Assembly (NCBI GenBank): GCA_043740085.1
Contig: JAYUCY010000112.1
Location: 25,050-89,049, forward strand
Length of the DNA stretch: 64,000 bases
Origin: UBA668 sp043740085
Lineage (GTDB): Bacteria; Actinomycetota; Acidimicrobiia; Acidimicrobiales; Ilumatobacteraceae
Reading direction: 5' to 3'
A model generated the notes under the pieces. The model saw only the letters and a program-made list of their open reading frames with translations, did no database searches and had not been told where the DNA came from. Numbering within the stretch: the stretch's first letter is position 1; each line of letters opens with the position of its first letter. Below are positions 25,691 to 34,555 of the stretch, in pieces. The translations under genes and the position numbers were made by a program.

Positions 25691-26467
25691 TCAGCAGTCG
25701 CCGGAGAGGAAGACCGGGTACTTGCCAGTCCCCATTGAGATGATGGTGACGTCGGCGCGGGCGGGCACGGTGGCGATGTAGTTGCCCGCATCGTCGAACG
25801 AGGTGAACGGATCGCCGGCGGACTCGAGCGCCACGCGAATGCCGTCGATGGTTCCGCTGCCCACTGAGTAGCAGCCACCCTTGTCGACCGCCAGCGCGGG
25901 CAAGTCGCTCCAACGGGCGCCGAAGGTTCCACCGCTCGCTGACGACAACGCCGCAGTGGGATCGTTGGTGTACGTCCAGCCTGTGAATGACATGGATGCC
26001 ACGCTGCCGCCGCCGAACTCAACGCACAGGTTGATCGACCAGCACACCGACCGTCCCATGGTGGCAACGAACCCGGTCTCGCCATCGGTGGTGGTGAATT
26101 CGCCAAGGCCGTCGGCCACCGGGTAGTCAGCGGTGTCGTCGCGAGTGGGAACACCGAGCAGGGCGGAGATGCCGTCAACTACCTGGCCCGCTTCGGCGCC
26201 AAGGGCGAAGGAGCCGATACCGGAATCGCGCAGCACCAGGGCGGCTGCTGGCTCGACCGTCGTCGAGGTAACGGCAACGGAGGTGGTGGAGGCGTCGACA
26301 GTCGTTGTGGTCGCCGCGTCGGTGGCCGGCACGGTCTCCGCGACAGAGTCCGAGGTCGCAGCTGCCGCGCTGGTCGCGCTGCCGACCGTCTTCGAATCGC
26401 TGCATGCCGCCAGCATGGCGATCGAGGCGGTGAGAACGACAGAGGTGATGAGGACCCGGCGATTCAC
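25691..26467 (-). CDS. Putative Thr-rich lipoprotein 1
   Basis: 258 residues, unknown function. A signal peptide (RRVLITSVVLTASIAMLAAC) ends in lipobox LAAC; then a Ser/Thr/Ala linker to about residue 85, then a folded domain with Cys pairs (VCWSINLCVEF, GGCYSVG, C-terminal SGDC), likely disulfide-bonded outside the membrane. GTG 26467 overlaps the stop of lipoprotein 2 (GTGA). It converges on recO. No known domain is recognised. Confidence 0.75.
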   Translation of the reverse strand: MNRRVLITSVVLTASIAMLAACSDSKTVGSATSAAAATSDSVAETVPATDAATTTTVDASTTSVAVTSTTVEPAAALVLRDSGIGSFALGAEAGQVVDGISALLGVPTRDDTADYPVADGLGEFTTTDGETGFVATMGRSVCWSINLCVEFGGGSVASMSFTGWTYTNDPTAALSSASGGTFGARWSDLPALAVDKGGCYSVGSGTIDGIRVALESAGDPFTSFDDAGNYIATVPARADVTIISMGTGKYPVFLSGDC

Positions 26468-26955
26468 GGGATCATCGCCGGAGTGTCGCAACCGTAGAAA
26501 TCGCCATCCATCGTCTGTACATCCGTGGCCTCGGGCATGGTGATCGAGGGTAGCGGAGGGTCACACAGGACGGTGGTGAAGTTGTGGTTGATCATGGTCT
26601 GAGTGATGGTCCATTCACCGCCCGGCACTGCCTGCTCGGCGGAGGTGACTGCGGAGGAGCGGTTGCGTGCGGCGATCTCACACGACAGGCCCTCGTACGG
26701 GCCTTCAGCCGAGAGAGTCAGGGGTGGTGCCGGCGTGGCAACGGTGGCGGGCGGAGCAGTGGTATTGACCCCCGCCGAGGTCGTCGTCACCGCTGCGGTC
26801 GTAGTGGTATTCGCTGGCGCGGCGGTTGTCGTCGTTGCCAGGTCCACAGCGGTGGATGTTGCCCCTGACCCAATCGACTCGCTGTCACTACAGCTCGCCA
26901 TCAATCCTGAATTGGCGACCACCGAAAGTGCCACCCGCTTGCTGAAATTGATCAT
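26464..26955 (-). CDS. Putative Thr-rich lipoprotein 2
   Basis: 163 residues, unknown function. The N-terminus MINFSKRVALSVV leads to a lipobox-like LMASC; a Thr/Ala linker (TTTTAAPANTTTTAAVTTT) follows, then a short domain with four Cys (LSCEIAAR, VLCDPPLP, FYGCDTPA). The ATG at 26955 has GAGAAGCAGG just upstream. An open frame continues to 27060 but would overrun the divergent glyS promoter. It is co-transcribed with lipoprotein 1 and has the same build, so the two may be distant paralogues. Confidence 0.7.
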   Translation of the reverse strand: MINFSKRVALSVVANSGLMASCSDSESIGSGATSTAVDLATTTTAAPANTTTTAAVTTTSAGVNTTAPPATVATPAPPLTLSAEGPYEGLSCEIAARNRSSAVTSAEQAVPGGEWTITQTMINHNFTTVLCDPPLPSITMPEATDVQTMDGDFYGCDTPAMIP

Positions 26956-27049
26956 GACCTGCTTCTCCCGTTTGTTGCGGTGAGGATCGCGGAGTGCCTG
27001 CATCCTTGCGCTTTTCGGAAATGATTTCGTGGCTGCTGAAGGGTGCCCG

Positions 27050-27055
27050 TAGCCT
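27050..27055 (+). promoter_or_regulatory. -10 element of glyS
   Basis: TAGCCT, 9 nt before the ATG at 27065. Confidence 0.45.
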
Positions 27056-27064
27056 TGCACCGCT

Positions 27065-28375
27065 ATGGCTGCTACTGAACTCGACCAGATCGTGAACCTA
27101 TGTAAGCGGCGGGGCTTTGTGTACCCGTCGGCGGAGATCTACGGCGGTTTTCGCTCCAGCTACGACTATGGCCCACTGGGTTCTCTCATGCTGCGCAACG
27201 TGCGCGAGGCATGGGTGCGCACGATGGTGCAGCAGCGCGACGACGTTGTGCTGATCGACGCCGCCATCCTCGCCCCGCCGCAGGTCTTCGAAGCCAGTGG
27301 CCATCTTGCCAACTTCAGCGACCCGCTGGTCGACTGCACGAAGTGCAAGCAGCGCTTCCGTGAAGACCACCTCATCGACCCCAACGTGTGCCCCAACTGC
27401 GCCGCCACCGGCTCGTTCACCGCTGCGCGTGCGTTCAACCTGATGTTCAAGACCTTCGCAGGCCCAGTTGAGGGCAGCGGAGCGGAGGTCTACATGCGGC
27501 CAGAGACGGCACAGGGCATGTTCGTCAACTTCGTCAACGTGTTGCAGACCAGCCGCAAGAAGCCGCCGTTCGGTATCGCCCAGGTGGGCAAGAGCTTCCG
27601 CAACGAGATCACGCCCGGCAACTTCATCTTCCGCACTCGAGAGTTCGAGCAGATGGAGCTGGAGTTCTTCGTGCCGCCGGCCGAGAGCGCGCAGTGGTAC
27701 GAGTACTGGTGCAACGCACGCCTGCAGTGGTACATCGATTTGGGTATCCCGGCCGAGATGCTGGTGCTGCGCCCGCACGACGCCGACGAGCTGAGCCACT
27801 ACAGCAGCGGCACCAGCGACATCGAGTTCCTGTACCCCTGGGGCTGGGGCGAGCTGGAAGGTGTCGCGCAGCGCACCGACTTCGACCTCAAGCAGCACGC
27901 AGAACACAGTGGCCAGAAGCTGGACTTCTTCGACCAGGCCACCAACGAGCGCTACGTGCCATACGTCATCGAGCCGGCCGCCGGTGTGAACCGGGCGATG
28001 GCTGCATTCCTGCTGGCCGCCTACGACGAGGACATCGTCAACGACGAGCCGCGCACGGTGTTGCGGTTGCATCCTCGCTTGGCGCCGTACAAGGTGGCCG
28101 TGTTACCGCTCAGCAAGAAGGACACGCTCACTCCGCTGGCCCGCCAGATCTACGCCACGCTAGCCGACCGCTATATGGTCGACTACGACGAGACGCAGGC
28201 CATCGGCAAGCGGTATCGGCGCCAGGATGAGATTGGTACGCCACTGTGCGTCACCATCGACTTCGACTCGCTCGAAGACGATGCCGTCACCATTCGCGAA
28301 CGCGACACCACCGCCCAGGTGCGGGTACCGATCGATTCGCTACTCCCTGAGATCAGCGCCCGTCTGGGTTTCTGA
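27065..28375 (+). CDS. glyS: Glycyl-tRNA synthetase (alpha2 type)
   Basis: 436 residues, class II. Motif 1 region SYDYGPLGSLMLRNVREAWV, CTKCKQRF...CPNCAA zinc-finger insert, VYMRPETAQGMFVNF, motif 2 VGKSFRNEITPGNFIFRTREFEQME and motif 3 AAGVNRAMAAFLLAAY are all present, as is the anticodon-binding domain at the end (VAVLPLSKKDTLTPLARQI). This is the single-chain dimeric enzyme, not the alpha2beta2 GlyQ/GlyS form. It charges tRNA-Gly. Confidence 0.95.
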   Translation: MAATELDQIVNLCKRRGFVYPSAEIYGGFRSSYDYGPLGSLMLRNVREAWVRTMVQQRDDVVLIDAAILAPPQVFEASGHLANFSDPLVDCTKCKQRFREDHLIDPNVCPNCAATGSFTAARAFNLMFKTFAGPVEGSGAEVYMRPETAQGMFVNFVNVLQTSRKKPPFGIAQVGKSFRNEITPGNFIFRTREFEQMELEFFVPPAESAQWYEYWCNARLQWYIDLGIPAEMLVLRPHDADELSHYSSGTSDIEFLYPWGWGELEGVAQRTDFDLKQHAEHSGQKLDFFDQATNERYVPYVIEPAAGVNRAMAAFLLAAYDEDIVNDEPRTVLRLHPRLAPYKVAVLPLSKKDTLTPLARQIYATLADRYMVDYDETQAIGKRYRRQDEIGTPLCVTIDFDSLEDDAVTIRERDTTAQVRVPIDSLLPEISARLGF

Positions 28376-28501
28376 GTTCCCTGCAGGCGCTGCTGGTGGC
28401 TTCATCGACAGCACCAACCCGTCGAGCTCGAGCACGATTTCGGGTTCACCCGATGCGTTGGTGACGCCTGTGGGGGCGTCGGACTTGCGTGAGATGGCCA
28501 T
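28340..28501 (-). CDS. Small hypothetical protein
   Basis: 53 residues starting MAISRKSDAPTGVTNASGEP and containing IVLELDGLVLSMKPP. The composition looks protein-like. It starts 19 bp after the histidine kinase on the same strand and overlaps the 3' end of glyS by 36 bp on the opposite strand. No family recognised; it could be a chance frame. Confidence 0.3.
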   Translation of the reverse strand: MAISRKSDAPTGVTNASGEPEIVLELDGLVLSMKPPAAPAGNSETQTGADLRE

Positions 28502-28520
28502 ACCCGGACCGTAGCCGCGC

Positions 28521-29894
28521 CTAACGGCCCAGCGGCAGACGGCACGACAAACGGGCGCCACCCTTCGGCGCGGCGCCGGCGGCGACCTCCCCGCCCATAC
28601 CAACGACGAGCTCGCGCACAATGGCGAGGCCAAGACCACTGGAGTTCTCGCGGCGTTGCGGCCGGTCACGCGCAACGTACAGGCGTTCGAACACGTGGGG
28701 GAGGTCGTGTGGCGCGATGCCAGGACCGTCGTCGTCGACGGTCACGACCGCCCAGTCGCGTTCCGCACGAACCGATACGAGCACGGTGCTGCGGGAGTAC
28801 TTGCCGGCGTTCTCGACGAGGTTGGCCAGGACTTGCGCGAGTCGGTCGGGATCGGCGCGCACGGTGAGCGGGCCGCTCGTAACCGGATGGAAGGTGATGC
28901 CCGGTTGCGAGCCGGCGGCAGCGTCGATTGCCGTGTGCACGGCGGCCGACAAGTCGACGGGGCCAATCGCAAAGGTGAACGCTCGCGCCCGCAGTGTGGC
29001 CAGATCCAGCAGGTCAGCGACCAGCCGCTCAAGGCGAGCAGACTCGGCTCGAATCACCGCAGCGGCGCGTTTCGGGTCGACATTGCCATCGTCGATCGCC
29101 TCCGCGTAGCCCCGAATCGAGGTGAGCGGCGTACGCAGATCATGGCTGACGGACAGCAGGAATTGCTGTTCAAGACCGCGAGAGCGTTCGAGGGCCGCAG
29201 CCATGCCGTTGACATTGCGCGCCAGCTCCGCCAGCTCGTCATGCTGAGTCGCCGGGGGTTCGGTAAGGCGGGTACCGAGGTGGCCCGCCGCGATCTGTTG
29301 CGTCGCCGCCGAAGCCTCCCGAATGGGCTTGCTGAGCTGCCGGCCCAGCAGGTAGGCCGCTCCGAGAGCGAGCAGAATCGTTGCGCCAGAGGCCCACACG
29401 AAGAGCCGGAAGGCCGGCCCCAATCCAGCGTCAATGCGTCGTGCGACGACCACGATGTACTGCCGGCCGTCTGGGCCGGCCGCGGGTGCGGCGGCGTACG
29501 CCAGCTTCCCCCGGTTGTCAGCGGTGGACCGGCCGGTGGCGAGGACATCGAGCTGGATGTCGTCGATGCTCAGCGAGCTGGGCAGCTCGCCTTGGACCTG
29601 GCCGTTTTGCTGCACGATCAGCACCGAGACGTCGTCGAGGTCGACCACCTTGCGCACGGTCGCGAGTAACCGCAGCCGGTTCTTCAACTGCCTGGCCTGC
29701 TCGACGGCCGACAACGACTCGTCGATGTCCAGAACCGCGCCGATGTTGTCGGCCATCTGCTCGGCTTCCGCGCGCAGCTCTTTGACCGTGGTGGTGCGGG
29801 CGCGTGCGGCCGACAGCAGCAACGTGCCGGCGCCTACAAGCAGCAGGGTCGCGATCACGACACTGACGATCACGGTTGCGAGGCGCCGAGTCAT
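28521..29894 (-). CDS. Sensor histidine kinase
   Basis: 457 residues. TM1 is about residues 8-29 (VIVSVVIATLLLVGAG), then an extracytoplasmic sensor, TM2 about 165-188 (LFVWASGATILLALGAAYLLG), HAMP, the H-box LLSVSHDLRTPLTSIRGYAE, and HATPase boxes LVENAGKYS, DDDGPGI and SSGLGLAIV. ATG 29894 (MTRRLATV) is preferred to a TTG 9 nt upstream. It follows its response regulator by about 36 bp, a standard two-component operon. Confidence 0.9.
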   Translation of the reverse strand: MTRRLATVIVSVVIATLLLVGAGTLLLSAARARTTTVKELRAEAEQMADNIGAVLDIDESLSAVEQARQLKNRLRLLATVRKVVDLDDVSVLIVQQNGQVQGELPSSLSIDDIQLDVLATGRSTADNRGKLAYAAAPAAGPDGRQYIVVVARRIDAGLGPAFRLFVWASGATILLALGAAYLLGRQLSKPIREASAATQQIAAGHLGTRLTEPPATQHDELAELARNVNGMAAALERSRGLEQQFLLSVSHDLRTPLTSIRGYAEAIDDGNVDPKRAAAVIRAESARLERLVADLLDLATLRARAFTFAIGPVDLSAAVHTAIDAAAGSQPGITFHPVTSGPLTVRADPDRLAQVLANLVENAGKYSRSTVLVSVRAERDWAVVTVDDDGPGIAPHDLPHVFERLYVARDRPQRRENSSGLGLAIVRELVVGMGGEVAAGAAPKGGARLSCRLPLGR

Positions 29895-29930
29895 CGACAG
29901 CAAGCCTTGCTGGGAAGTGTGAGCATTGTG

Positions 29931-30611
29931 TTAGCCCAGCCGATACCCGATGCCCCACACTGTCGCCAGCGGGAGGTCATCGCCCAGCTTCTTGCGCAAC
30001 TGGCGTACGTGCACATCGACAGTTCGGTCGTCGCCAATCCAGTCGGCACCCCACACACTGTCCAGCAGTTGTTGCCGTGAGAGCGCGATGCCTTGGTTGC
30101 GGGCCAGGTGGGCGATCAAGTCGAACTCGCGGGTGGCCAAGGCAATTGCCTTTCCCTTGCAGCGGGTCTCACGGCGCGTGATGTCCACCTGATAGTCGTC
30201 GCCGACGTGGATGACGTCGTGGTCGTCGCGCGCGTCGGGTTGACCGCGGCGCAGAATCGCCTTCACTCGCGCGACGATCTCGCGCGGGCTAAACGGCTTC
30301 GTGACGTAGTCGTCGGCCCCCAACTCGAGGCCGAGAATGCGGTCGATCTCGCCGTCGCGGGCGGTGAGGAACAGCACCGGCACGTTGCTGTTCGAACGCA
30401 CCCGCCGGCAGACCTCGAAACCATCGATGTCGGACAGCCCGATATCCAGCAGTACCAGTGCTGGGCGGTGCTGTTCGATCAGTTCGAGACCGCGCTCGCC
30501 GGTTGACGCCTGCAGCACTCGGTAGCCCGCCTCGCGCAGGTACATGTCCAGCAGATCGGCAATATTGGCATCGTCTTCCACCACTACGACAATGCGTTCC
30601 GCTTCGGCCAT
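29931..30611 (-). CDS. OmpR-family response regulator
   Basis: 226 residues. The receiver has VVEDD, phospho-acceptor Asp in LVLLDIGLSDIDG, LFLTARDG and the switch Lys in DDYVTKPFSPREI. The winged-helix output ends DVHVRQLRKKLGDDLPLATVWGIGYRLG. The ATG at 30611 (MAEAERIVVVVEDD) gives normal family length; a much longer open frame upstream is not homologous. It pairs with the kinase downstream. The signal and regulon are unknown. Confidence 0.9.
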   Translation of the reverse strand: MAEAERIVVVVEDDANIADLLDMYLREAGYRVLQASTGERGLELIEQHRPALVLLDIGLSDIDGFEVCRRVRSNSNVPVLFLTARDGEIDRILGLELGADDYVTKPFSPREIVARVKAILRRGQPDARDDHDVIHVGDDYQVDITRRETRCKGKAIALATREFDLIAHLARNQGIALSRQQLLDSVWGADWIGDDRTVDVHVRQLRKKLGDDLPLATVWGIGYRLG

Positions 30612-30689
30612 CGGCTCATGCTGCCACGCTGCTACCGTGCCCGCCGGGCATCGTCTGGTGCCGCCAGCCGTTTTCGAAGGAGCGTAATG

Positions 30690-30995
30690 ATGAGCAAAGT
30701 CGCAGTGTGGGTCCGTCTCCCGCTCAAGCCTGGCGTGCGCGCCGAGGCCGCCAAGGCCTTTCAGATCGCTGTCGACAACGTTCAGTCCGAGGACGGCACG
30801 CTGATCTACATCCTCCACGAGGAGGAGGCAGAACCGGATGCCCTGTTCGTGTACGAGCTGTACACCGGCCAGGACGCGCTGACTGCCCATTCAAGCGCCG
30901 ACTGGTTCAAGGCGTTCGGGCCGACGCTGGCTCCATTCATGGCCGGTCGTCCGGAGATCCACGTGATGGCCCCGGTCACCGGCAAGGGTCTCTGA
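30690..30995 (+). CDS. Antibiotic biosynthesis monooxygenase (ABM)-domain protein
   Basis: 101 residues with one ABM ferredoxin-like fold: VAVWVRLPLKPGVRAEAAKA, then LIYILHEEEAEPDALFVYEL and YTGQDALTAHSSADWFKAF. Such proteins are small cofactor-free monooxygenases or heme/quinone handlers; the role here is unknown. Two adjacent ATGs exist (30687, 30690). The second lies 7 nt from AAGGAG and is preferred. It precedes trpC by 19 bp and may be co-transcribed with it, with no evident metabolic link. Confidence 0.78.
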   Translation: MSKVAVWVRLPLKPGVRAEAAKAFQIAVDNVQSEDGTLIYILHEEEAEPDALFVYELYTGQDALTAHSSADWFKAFGPTLAPFMAGRPEIHVMAPVTGKGL

Positions 30996-31014
30996 GGCAC
31001 CGACTCGGTCGCTG

Positions 31015-31791
31015 ATGGCCACCTATCTCGACACCATCATCGCCCGCCACCGGGCCGCCGCGGCGCTGGACACACGTCCGCTTGCGGCATTGGTGCAGCG
31101 GGCAGCGGCGATGGCACCGATCAGGGGTTTCCGTGCTGCGCTCATCGACGTCTCGCATCTCGCGGTGATCAGTGAGGTGAAGCGTCGCTCACCTTCGAAA
31201 GGCGCCCTCAACGCTGGCCTTGACCCGGGGATGTTGGCGCGCGAGTACGAACGCGGCGGTGCCTCGTGCCTGTCGGTGCTGACCGACGACGAGTCATTCG
31301 GCGGCTGCGTGGCTGATCTGCAAGCGGCGCGAGCGGCGTGTTCGCTGCCCGCGCTGCGCAAGGACTTCACCGTCAGCGAGCGTGATGTCGTCGACGCCCG
31401 GCTGATGGGCGCCGACTGCGTGCTGCTGATTGCCGCCGCTCTAGAACCCGCTGAGCTGATCGCATTCCACCAGCTGGCCAACGAGGTCGGCCTCGATGTG
31501 CTGGTCGAGATTCACGATGAGGCCGAGCTGGAGGTAGCACTTGCCGCCGGGGCCAACCTTGTCGGCGTCAACCAGCGCGACCTGATGACGTTCCAGGTGG
31601 ACAATGAGCGTGCTCTGCGAATGGCTGGGGTGATGCCGCCGGGAGTCGTGCGGGTGGCGGAAAGTGGCGTTCGCGGCCCAGCCGACGCGGCGGCGCTGTA
31701 TGCCGCTGGCTATCACGCTGTTCTCGTCGGCGAAACCCTGGTGACCAGCGGCGACCCCGCCGCAGCCATCAGCGCCCTCATCGCCGGTTAG
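31015..31791 (+). CDS. trpC: Indole-3-glycerol phosphate synthase
   Basis: 258-residue TIM barrel that closes the indole ring in tryptophan synthesis. Visible signature residues: ISEVKRRSPSKG, LSVLTDDESFGG, LPALRKDFTVSE, VDARLMGADCVLLI, LVEIHDEAELEVAL, VGVNQRDLMTFQVD, VAESGVRGPADA and VLVGETLV. The catalytic Lys/Glu are in SEVKRRSPSKG, RKDF and VEIHDE. First trp gene here; trpE and trpD are not in the window. Confidence 0.93.
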   Translation: MATYLDTIIARHRAAAALDTRPLAALVQRAAAMAPIRGFRAALIDVSHLAVISEVKRRSPSKGALNAGLDPGMLAREYERGGASCLSVLTDDESFGGCVADLQAARAACSLPALRKDFTVSERDVVDARLMGADCVLLIAAALEPAELIAFHQLANEVGLDVLVEIHDEAELEVALAAGANLVGVNQRDLMTFQVDNERALRMAGVMPPGVVRVAESGVRGPADAAALYAAGYHAVLVGETLVTSGDPAAAISALIAG

Positions 31792-31884
31792 CTGCACGGT
31801 CTGTGTGCGCCGGGTAGCGCTGGCGCAACGCAGCGCACGATCTCTTCGGTGAAATGGATACCGCTTCGGGCAGGCCGGTAGGGG

Positions 31885-31890
31885 TACCGT
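31885..31890 (+). promoter_or_regulatory. -10 element of trpF
   Basis: TACCGT, 8 nt before the ATG at 31899, in the 107-bp trpC-trpF spacer. It suggests trpF-B-A can be transcribed apart from trpC. Confidence 0.4.
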
Positions 31891-31898
31891 GACGCTGC

Positions 31899-32558
31899 AT
31901 GTTCGTGAAGATTTGCGGTATCACCAATGAGGACGACGCCCTCTTCGCTGTCGCTATGGGCGCCGACGCTGTTGGGTTCATTTTCGCGCCGTCGCCCCGG
32001 CAGGTCGCTGCGCAACAGGTGTACGACATCACCCGCCGCTTGCCACCGGAGATTCTGACCGTCGGCATATTTCGCGACGAGCACCCGTCACGCGTCATCG
32101 ACACGGTCAATCGCGCTGGCCTCAAGGCCGCCCAGCTTCACGGCCACGAGACGCCCGGCATGGTGAGCGACGTGGCCGCCAGCATTCGCTGGGTCATCAA
32201 GGCGGTCGTGGCAGGTTCGCCCGATGCCCGCCGCGCCAATGAGTTCGGCACCGACATGATCCTGGTCGACGCCCCCTCGCCCGGCGCTGGCAAAGTCTTC
32301 GACTGGACGTTGGTTGATGAGGTCGCGCAAGGCCCGCGAATCATCCTGGCCGGCGGACTCAATCCGGACAATGTCGCAGAAGCAGTTCGCATCACGCGCC
32401 CGTGGGGTGTAGACGTGTCATCGGGCGTCGAGAAGTCGCCCGGTAAGAAAGATGCGCTCAAGGTCAAGGCGTTCATCGAGCGGGCCCGTGCTGCCGCCCC
32501 GACGCAGCACCTTGGTCCCGACGTGATGCCCTACGACTGGGCCGACGACGATTTTTGA
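31899..32558 (+). CDS. trpF: Phosphoribosylanthranilate isomerase
   Basis: 219-residue TIM barrel. VKICGITNEDDALFA carries the catalytic Cys, AVGFIFAPSPR follows, AQLHGHE is the third landmark, ILVDAPSPGAGKVFDW contains the catalytic Asp, and LAGGLNPDNVAEAV with GVDVSSGVEKSPGKKD form the phosphate site. It works between TrpD and TrpC. Many mycobacteria lack trpF and use PriA instead; a dedicated TrpF here separates this genome from them. Confidence 0.93.
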   Translation: MFVKICGITNEDDALFAVAMGADAVGFIFAPSPRQVAAQQVYDITRRLPPEILTVGIFRDEHPSRVIDTVNRAGLKAAQLHGHETPGMVSDVAASIRWVIKAVVAGSPDARRANEFGTDMILVDAPSPGAGKVFDWTLVDEVAQGPRIILAGGLNPDNVAEAVRITRPWGVDVSSGVEKSPGKKDALKVKAFIERARAAAPTQHLGPDVMPYDWADDDF

Positions 32559-32597
32559 GTTCCCCCACTCTGTTCCTTCCACGACAGGAGTTCAGCA

Positions 32598-33770
32598 ATG
32601 TCACTGATGGCCCCGCCGTCGGACACCGGACGCTTCGGCGAATTCGGTGGTCGCTTCGTTCCCGAGACACTGGTACCTGCGTGCCAGGAGCTGGAAGCGG
32701 CCTTCATCGATGCCTGGGCCGACCCCGTGTTCCGCGCCGATCTTGACCATCTGCTGCGCACCTATGCTGGCCGTCCGTCCATTCTCACCGAGTGCAAGAA
32801 CCTCAGCGAGCTGCTCGGTATTCGGCTGGCGTTGAAGCGCGAAGACCTCAACCACACCGGTTCGCACAAGATCAACAACGTGCTCGGCCAAGCACTGCTC
32901 GCCAAGCGGATGGGCAAGAAGCGCCTGGTCGCCGAGACTGGCGCCGGCCAACACGGCGTGGCCAGCGCCACGGCGGCAGCGCTGATGGGCATGGAGTGCA
33001 AGGTGTACATGGGCGCGGTGGATGTGGAGCGTCAGGCGCTCAACGTGTTCCGCATGAAACTGCTGGGCAGCGAGGTGGAGGCCGTGCACAGTGGTAGCCG
33101 CACCTTGAAAGACGCCGTCAATGAGGCCATGCGCGACTGGGTCGCCAGCGTCGAGTCCAGTCACTATTGCCTGGGTTCCGTCATGGGGCCTCACCCGTAC
33201 CCGTGGATGGTCCGCGAGTTCCACCGGGTGATCGGCAATGAGGCTCGCCAGCAAACGATCGACCTCTGGGGCGATGTGCCTGACGTGGCTGTTGCGTGCG
33301 TGGGCGGGGGCAGCAACGCAATGGGCTTGTTCAGCGGCTTCGTTGACGATCGCACCCGATTGGTGGGCGTCGAGCCGGCTGGGGGAGCAGCGGTGGCCCG
33401 CGCCCAGCCTGGCGTGGTGCACGGTATGCGCAGCTACCTGATGCAGGACGAGTACGGCCAGGTACAAGAGGCGCACAGTATTTCCGCCGGTCTCGACTAC
33501 CCGGGTGTCGGGCCAGAGCATTCGTACCTCGCATCGATCGGCCGTGCCGAGTATCCGAACGTGACCGATGCCGAGGTCATCGATGCCTTCCAGTTGATGG
33601 CCAAGACCGAAGGCATCATCCCCGCGCTGGAGTGCGCTCATGCAATGGCCTGGATTGTGCGGGCGGCCCCCGAGATGCAAGGGCAGACAGTGTTGATGAA
33701 TCTGTCGGGTCGCGGCGACAAGGACGTTGCGCAGATGATGGACGTGCTTGGCAAGGACGTGACGGGTTGA
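32598..33770 (+). CDS. trpB: Tryptophan synthase beta chain
   Basis: 390 residues, PLP enzyme. GRFGEFGGRFVPETL opens the protein, the PLP Lys is in LNHTGSHKINN, and AETGAGQHGVASATAAALMG, VGGGSNAMGLFSGF and the C-terminal MNLSGRGDKDV are all present. AGGAG lies 7 nt before the ATG, so this start uses a Shine-Dalgarno. It is followed at once by trpA (TTGA overlap), the stoichiometric partner. Confidence 0.96.
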   Translation: MSLMAPPSDTGRFGEFGGRFVPETLVPACQELEAAFIDAWADPVFRADLDHLLRTYAGRPSILTECKNLSELLGIRLALKREDLNHTGSHKINNVLGQALLAKRMGKKRLVAETGAGQHGVASATAAALMGMECKVYMGAVDVERQALNVFRMKLLGSEVEAVHSGSRTLKDAVNEAMRDWVASVESSHYCLGSVMGPHPYPWMVREFHRVIGNEARQQTIDLWGDVPDVAVACVGGGSNAMGLFSGFVDDRTRLVGVEPAGGAAVARAQPGVVHGMRSYLMQDEYGQVQEAHSISAGLDYPGVGPEHSYLASIGRAEYPNVTDAEVIDAFQLMAKTEGIIPALECAHAMAWIVRAAPEMQGQTVLMNLSGRGDKDVAQMMDVLGKDVTG

Positions 33771-34555
33771 GCGAAGTAGTTCAGTCGTACGGCATTTTGG
33801 AGGGCCAGTTCCGTGAGAAGCGCGCTGCTGGCCGAAAGCTGTTGGTGCCGTACATCACAGGCGGCTACCCCGGCTGGCAAGACGCGGTGCGCGCGGCCGC
33901 GGCTGCCGGGGCCGACGCCATCGAGATCGGTATTCCCTTCAGCGACCCGGTGATGGATGGCCCAATCATTCAGCAGGCGTCGCAGGCCGCCCTAGAGGGT
34001 GGCGCCACGCCAGAGTCGATCCTGCAGGAAGCGCGGAGCCTCGACGTGTCGATTCCATTGGCAGTGATGACGTACTACAACACGGTGCATCACGCCGGCC
34101 ACGAGCGCTTCGCTGCTCAGCTGGCTGCCGCGGGCATCGTCGCGGCCATCGTCCCCGACCTGCCGCTGGAAGAGTCCGGCCCGTGGTGTGCAGCTGCGGA
34201 TGGGGCCGGCATCGAGACCGTGATGTTGGCCGCGCCGACGGCACCGGACGATCGGCTGCCGCGTGTTGCGGCACGTGCTCGCGGATTTGTGTACTCGGTT
34301 GGTCTGCTGGGCGTGACTGGCGAGCGGGCAGCGTTGGCCACCACTGCCGCAGCCCTCGCTCGCCGGCTCAAGGCCGTGACAGACGTGCCCGTGCTGATTG
34401 GCGTCGGCGTGTCGAACGCCGCGCAGGCTCGCGAGGCGTGCGATGTCGCGGACGGCGTGGTGATGGGCGCCTCGGTAGTGCGCCGGCTGATCGAGGGTGG
34501 CGCCGATGCCGTCGGCGAATTCGTCGACGACGTACGCTGCGCGCTGGGCCGATGA
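33767..34555 (+). CDS. trpA: Tryptophan synthase alpha chain
   Basis: 262 residues. The catalytic Glu lies in AIEIGIPFSDPVMDGPIIQ and the Asp in IVPDLPLEES; VYSVGLLGVTGER and VLIGVGVSNAAQAREA form the phosphate loop region. A TTG at 33767 overlaps the trpB stop (TTGA) and gives the expected length. It cleaves indole-3-glycerol phosphate and passes indole to TrpB. Confidence 0.94.
   Translation: MSEVVQSYGILEGQFREKRAAGRKLLVPYITGGYPGWQDAVRAAAAAGADAIEIGIPFSDPVMDGPIIQQASQAALEGGATPESILQEARSLDVSIPLAVMTYYNTVHHAGHERFAAQLAAAGIVAAIVPDLPLEESGPWCAAADGAGIETVMLAAPTAPDDRLPRVAARARGFVYSVGLLGVTGERAALATTAAALARRLKAVTDVPVLIGVGVSNAAQAREACDVADGVVMGASVVRRLIEGGADAVGEFVDDVRCALGR

Noticed and set aside
27098..28072. 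Long minus-strand frame inside glyS
   Set aside because: His/Val/Leu-rich antisense shadow of a clear glycyl-tRNA synthetase; no motif.
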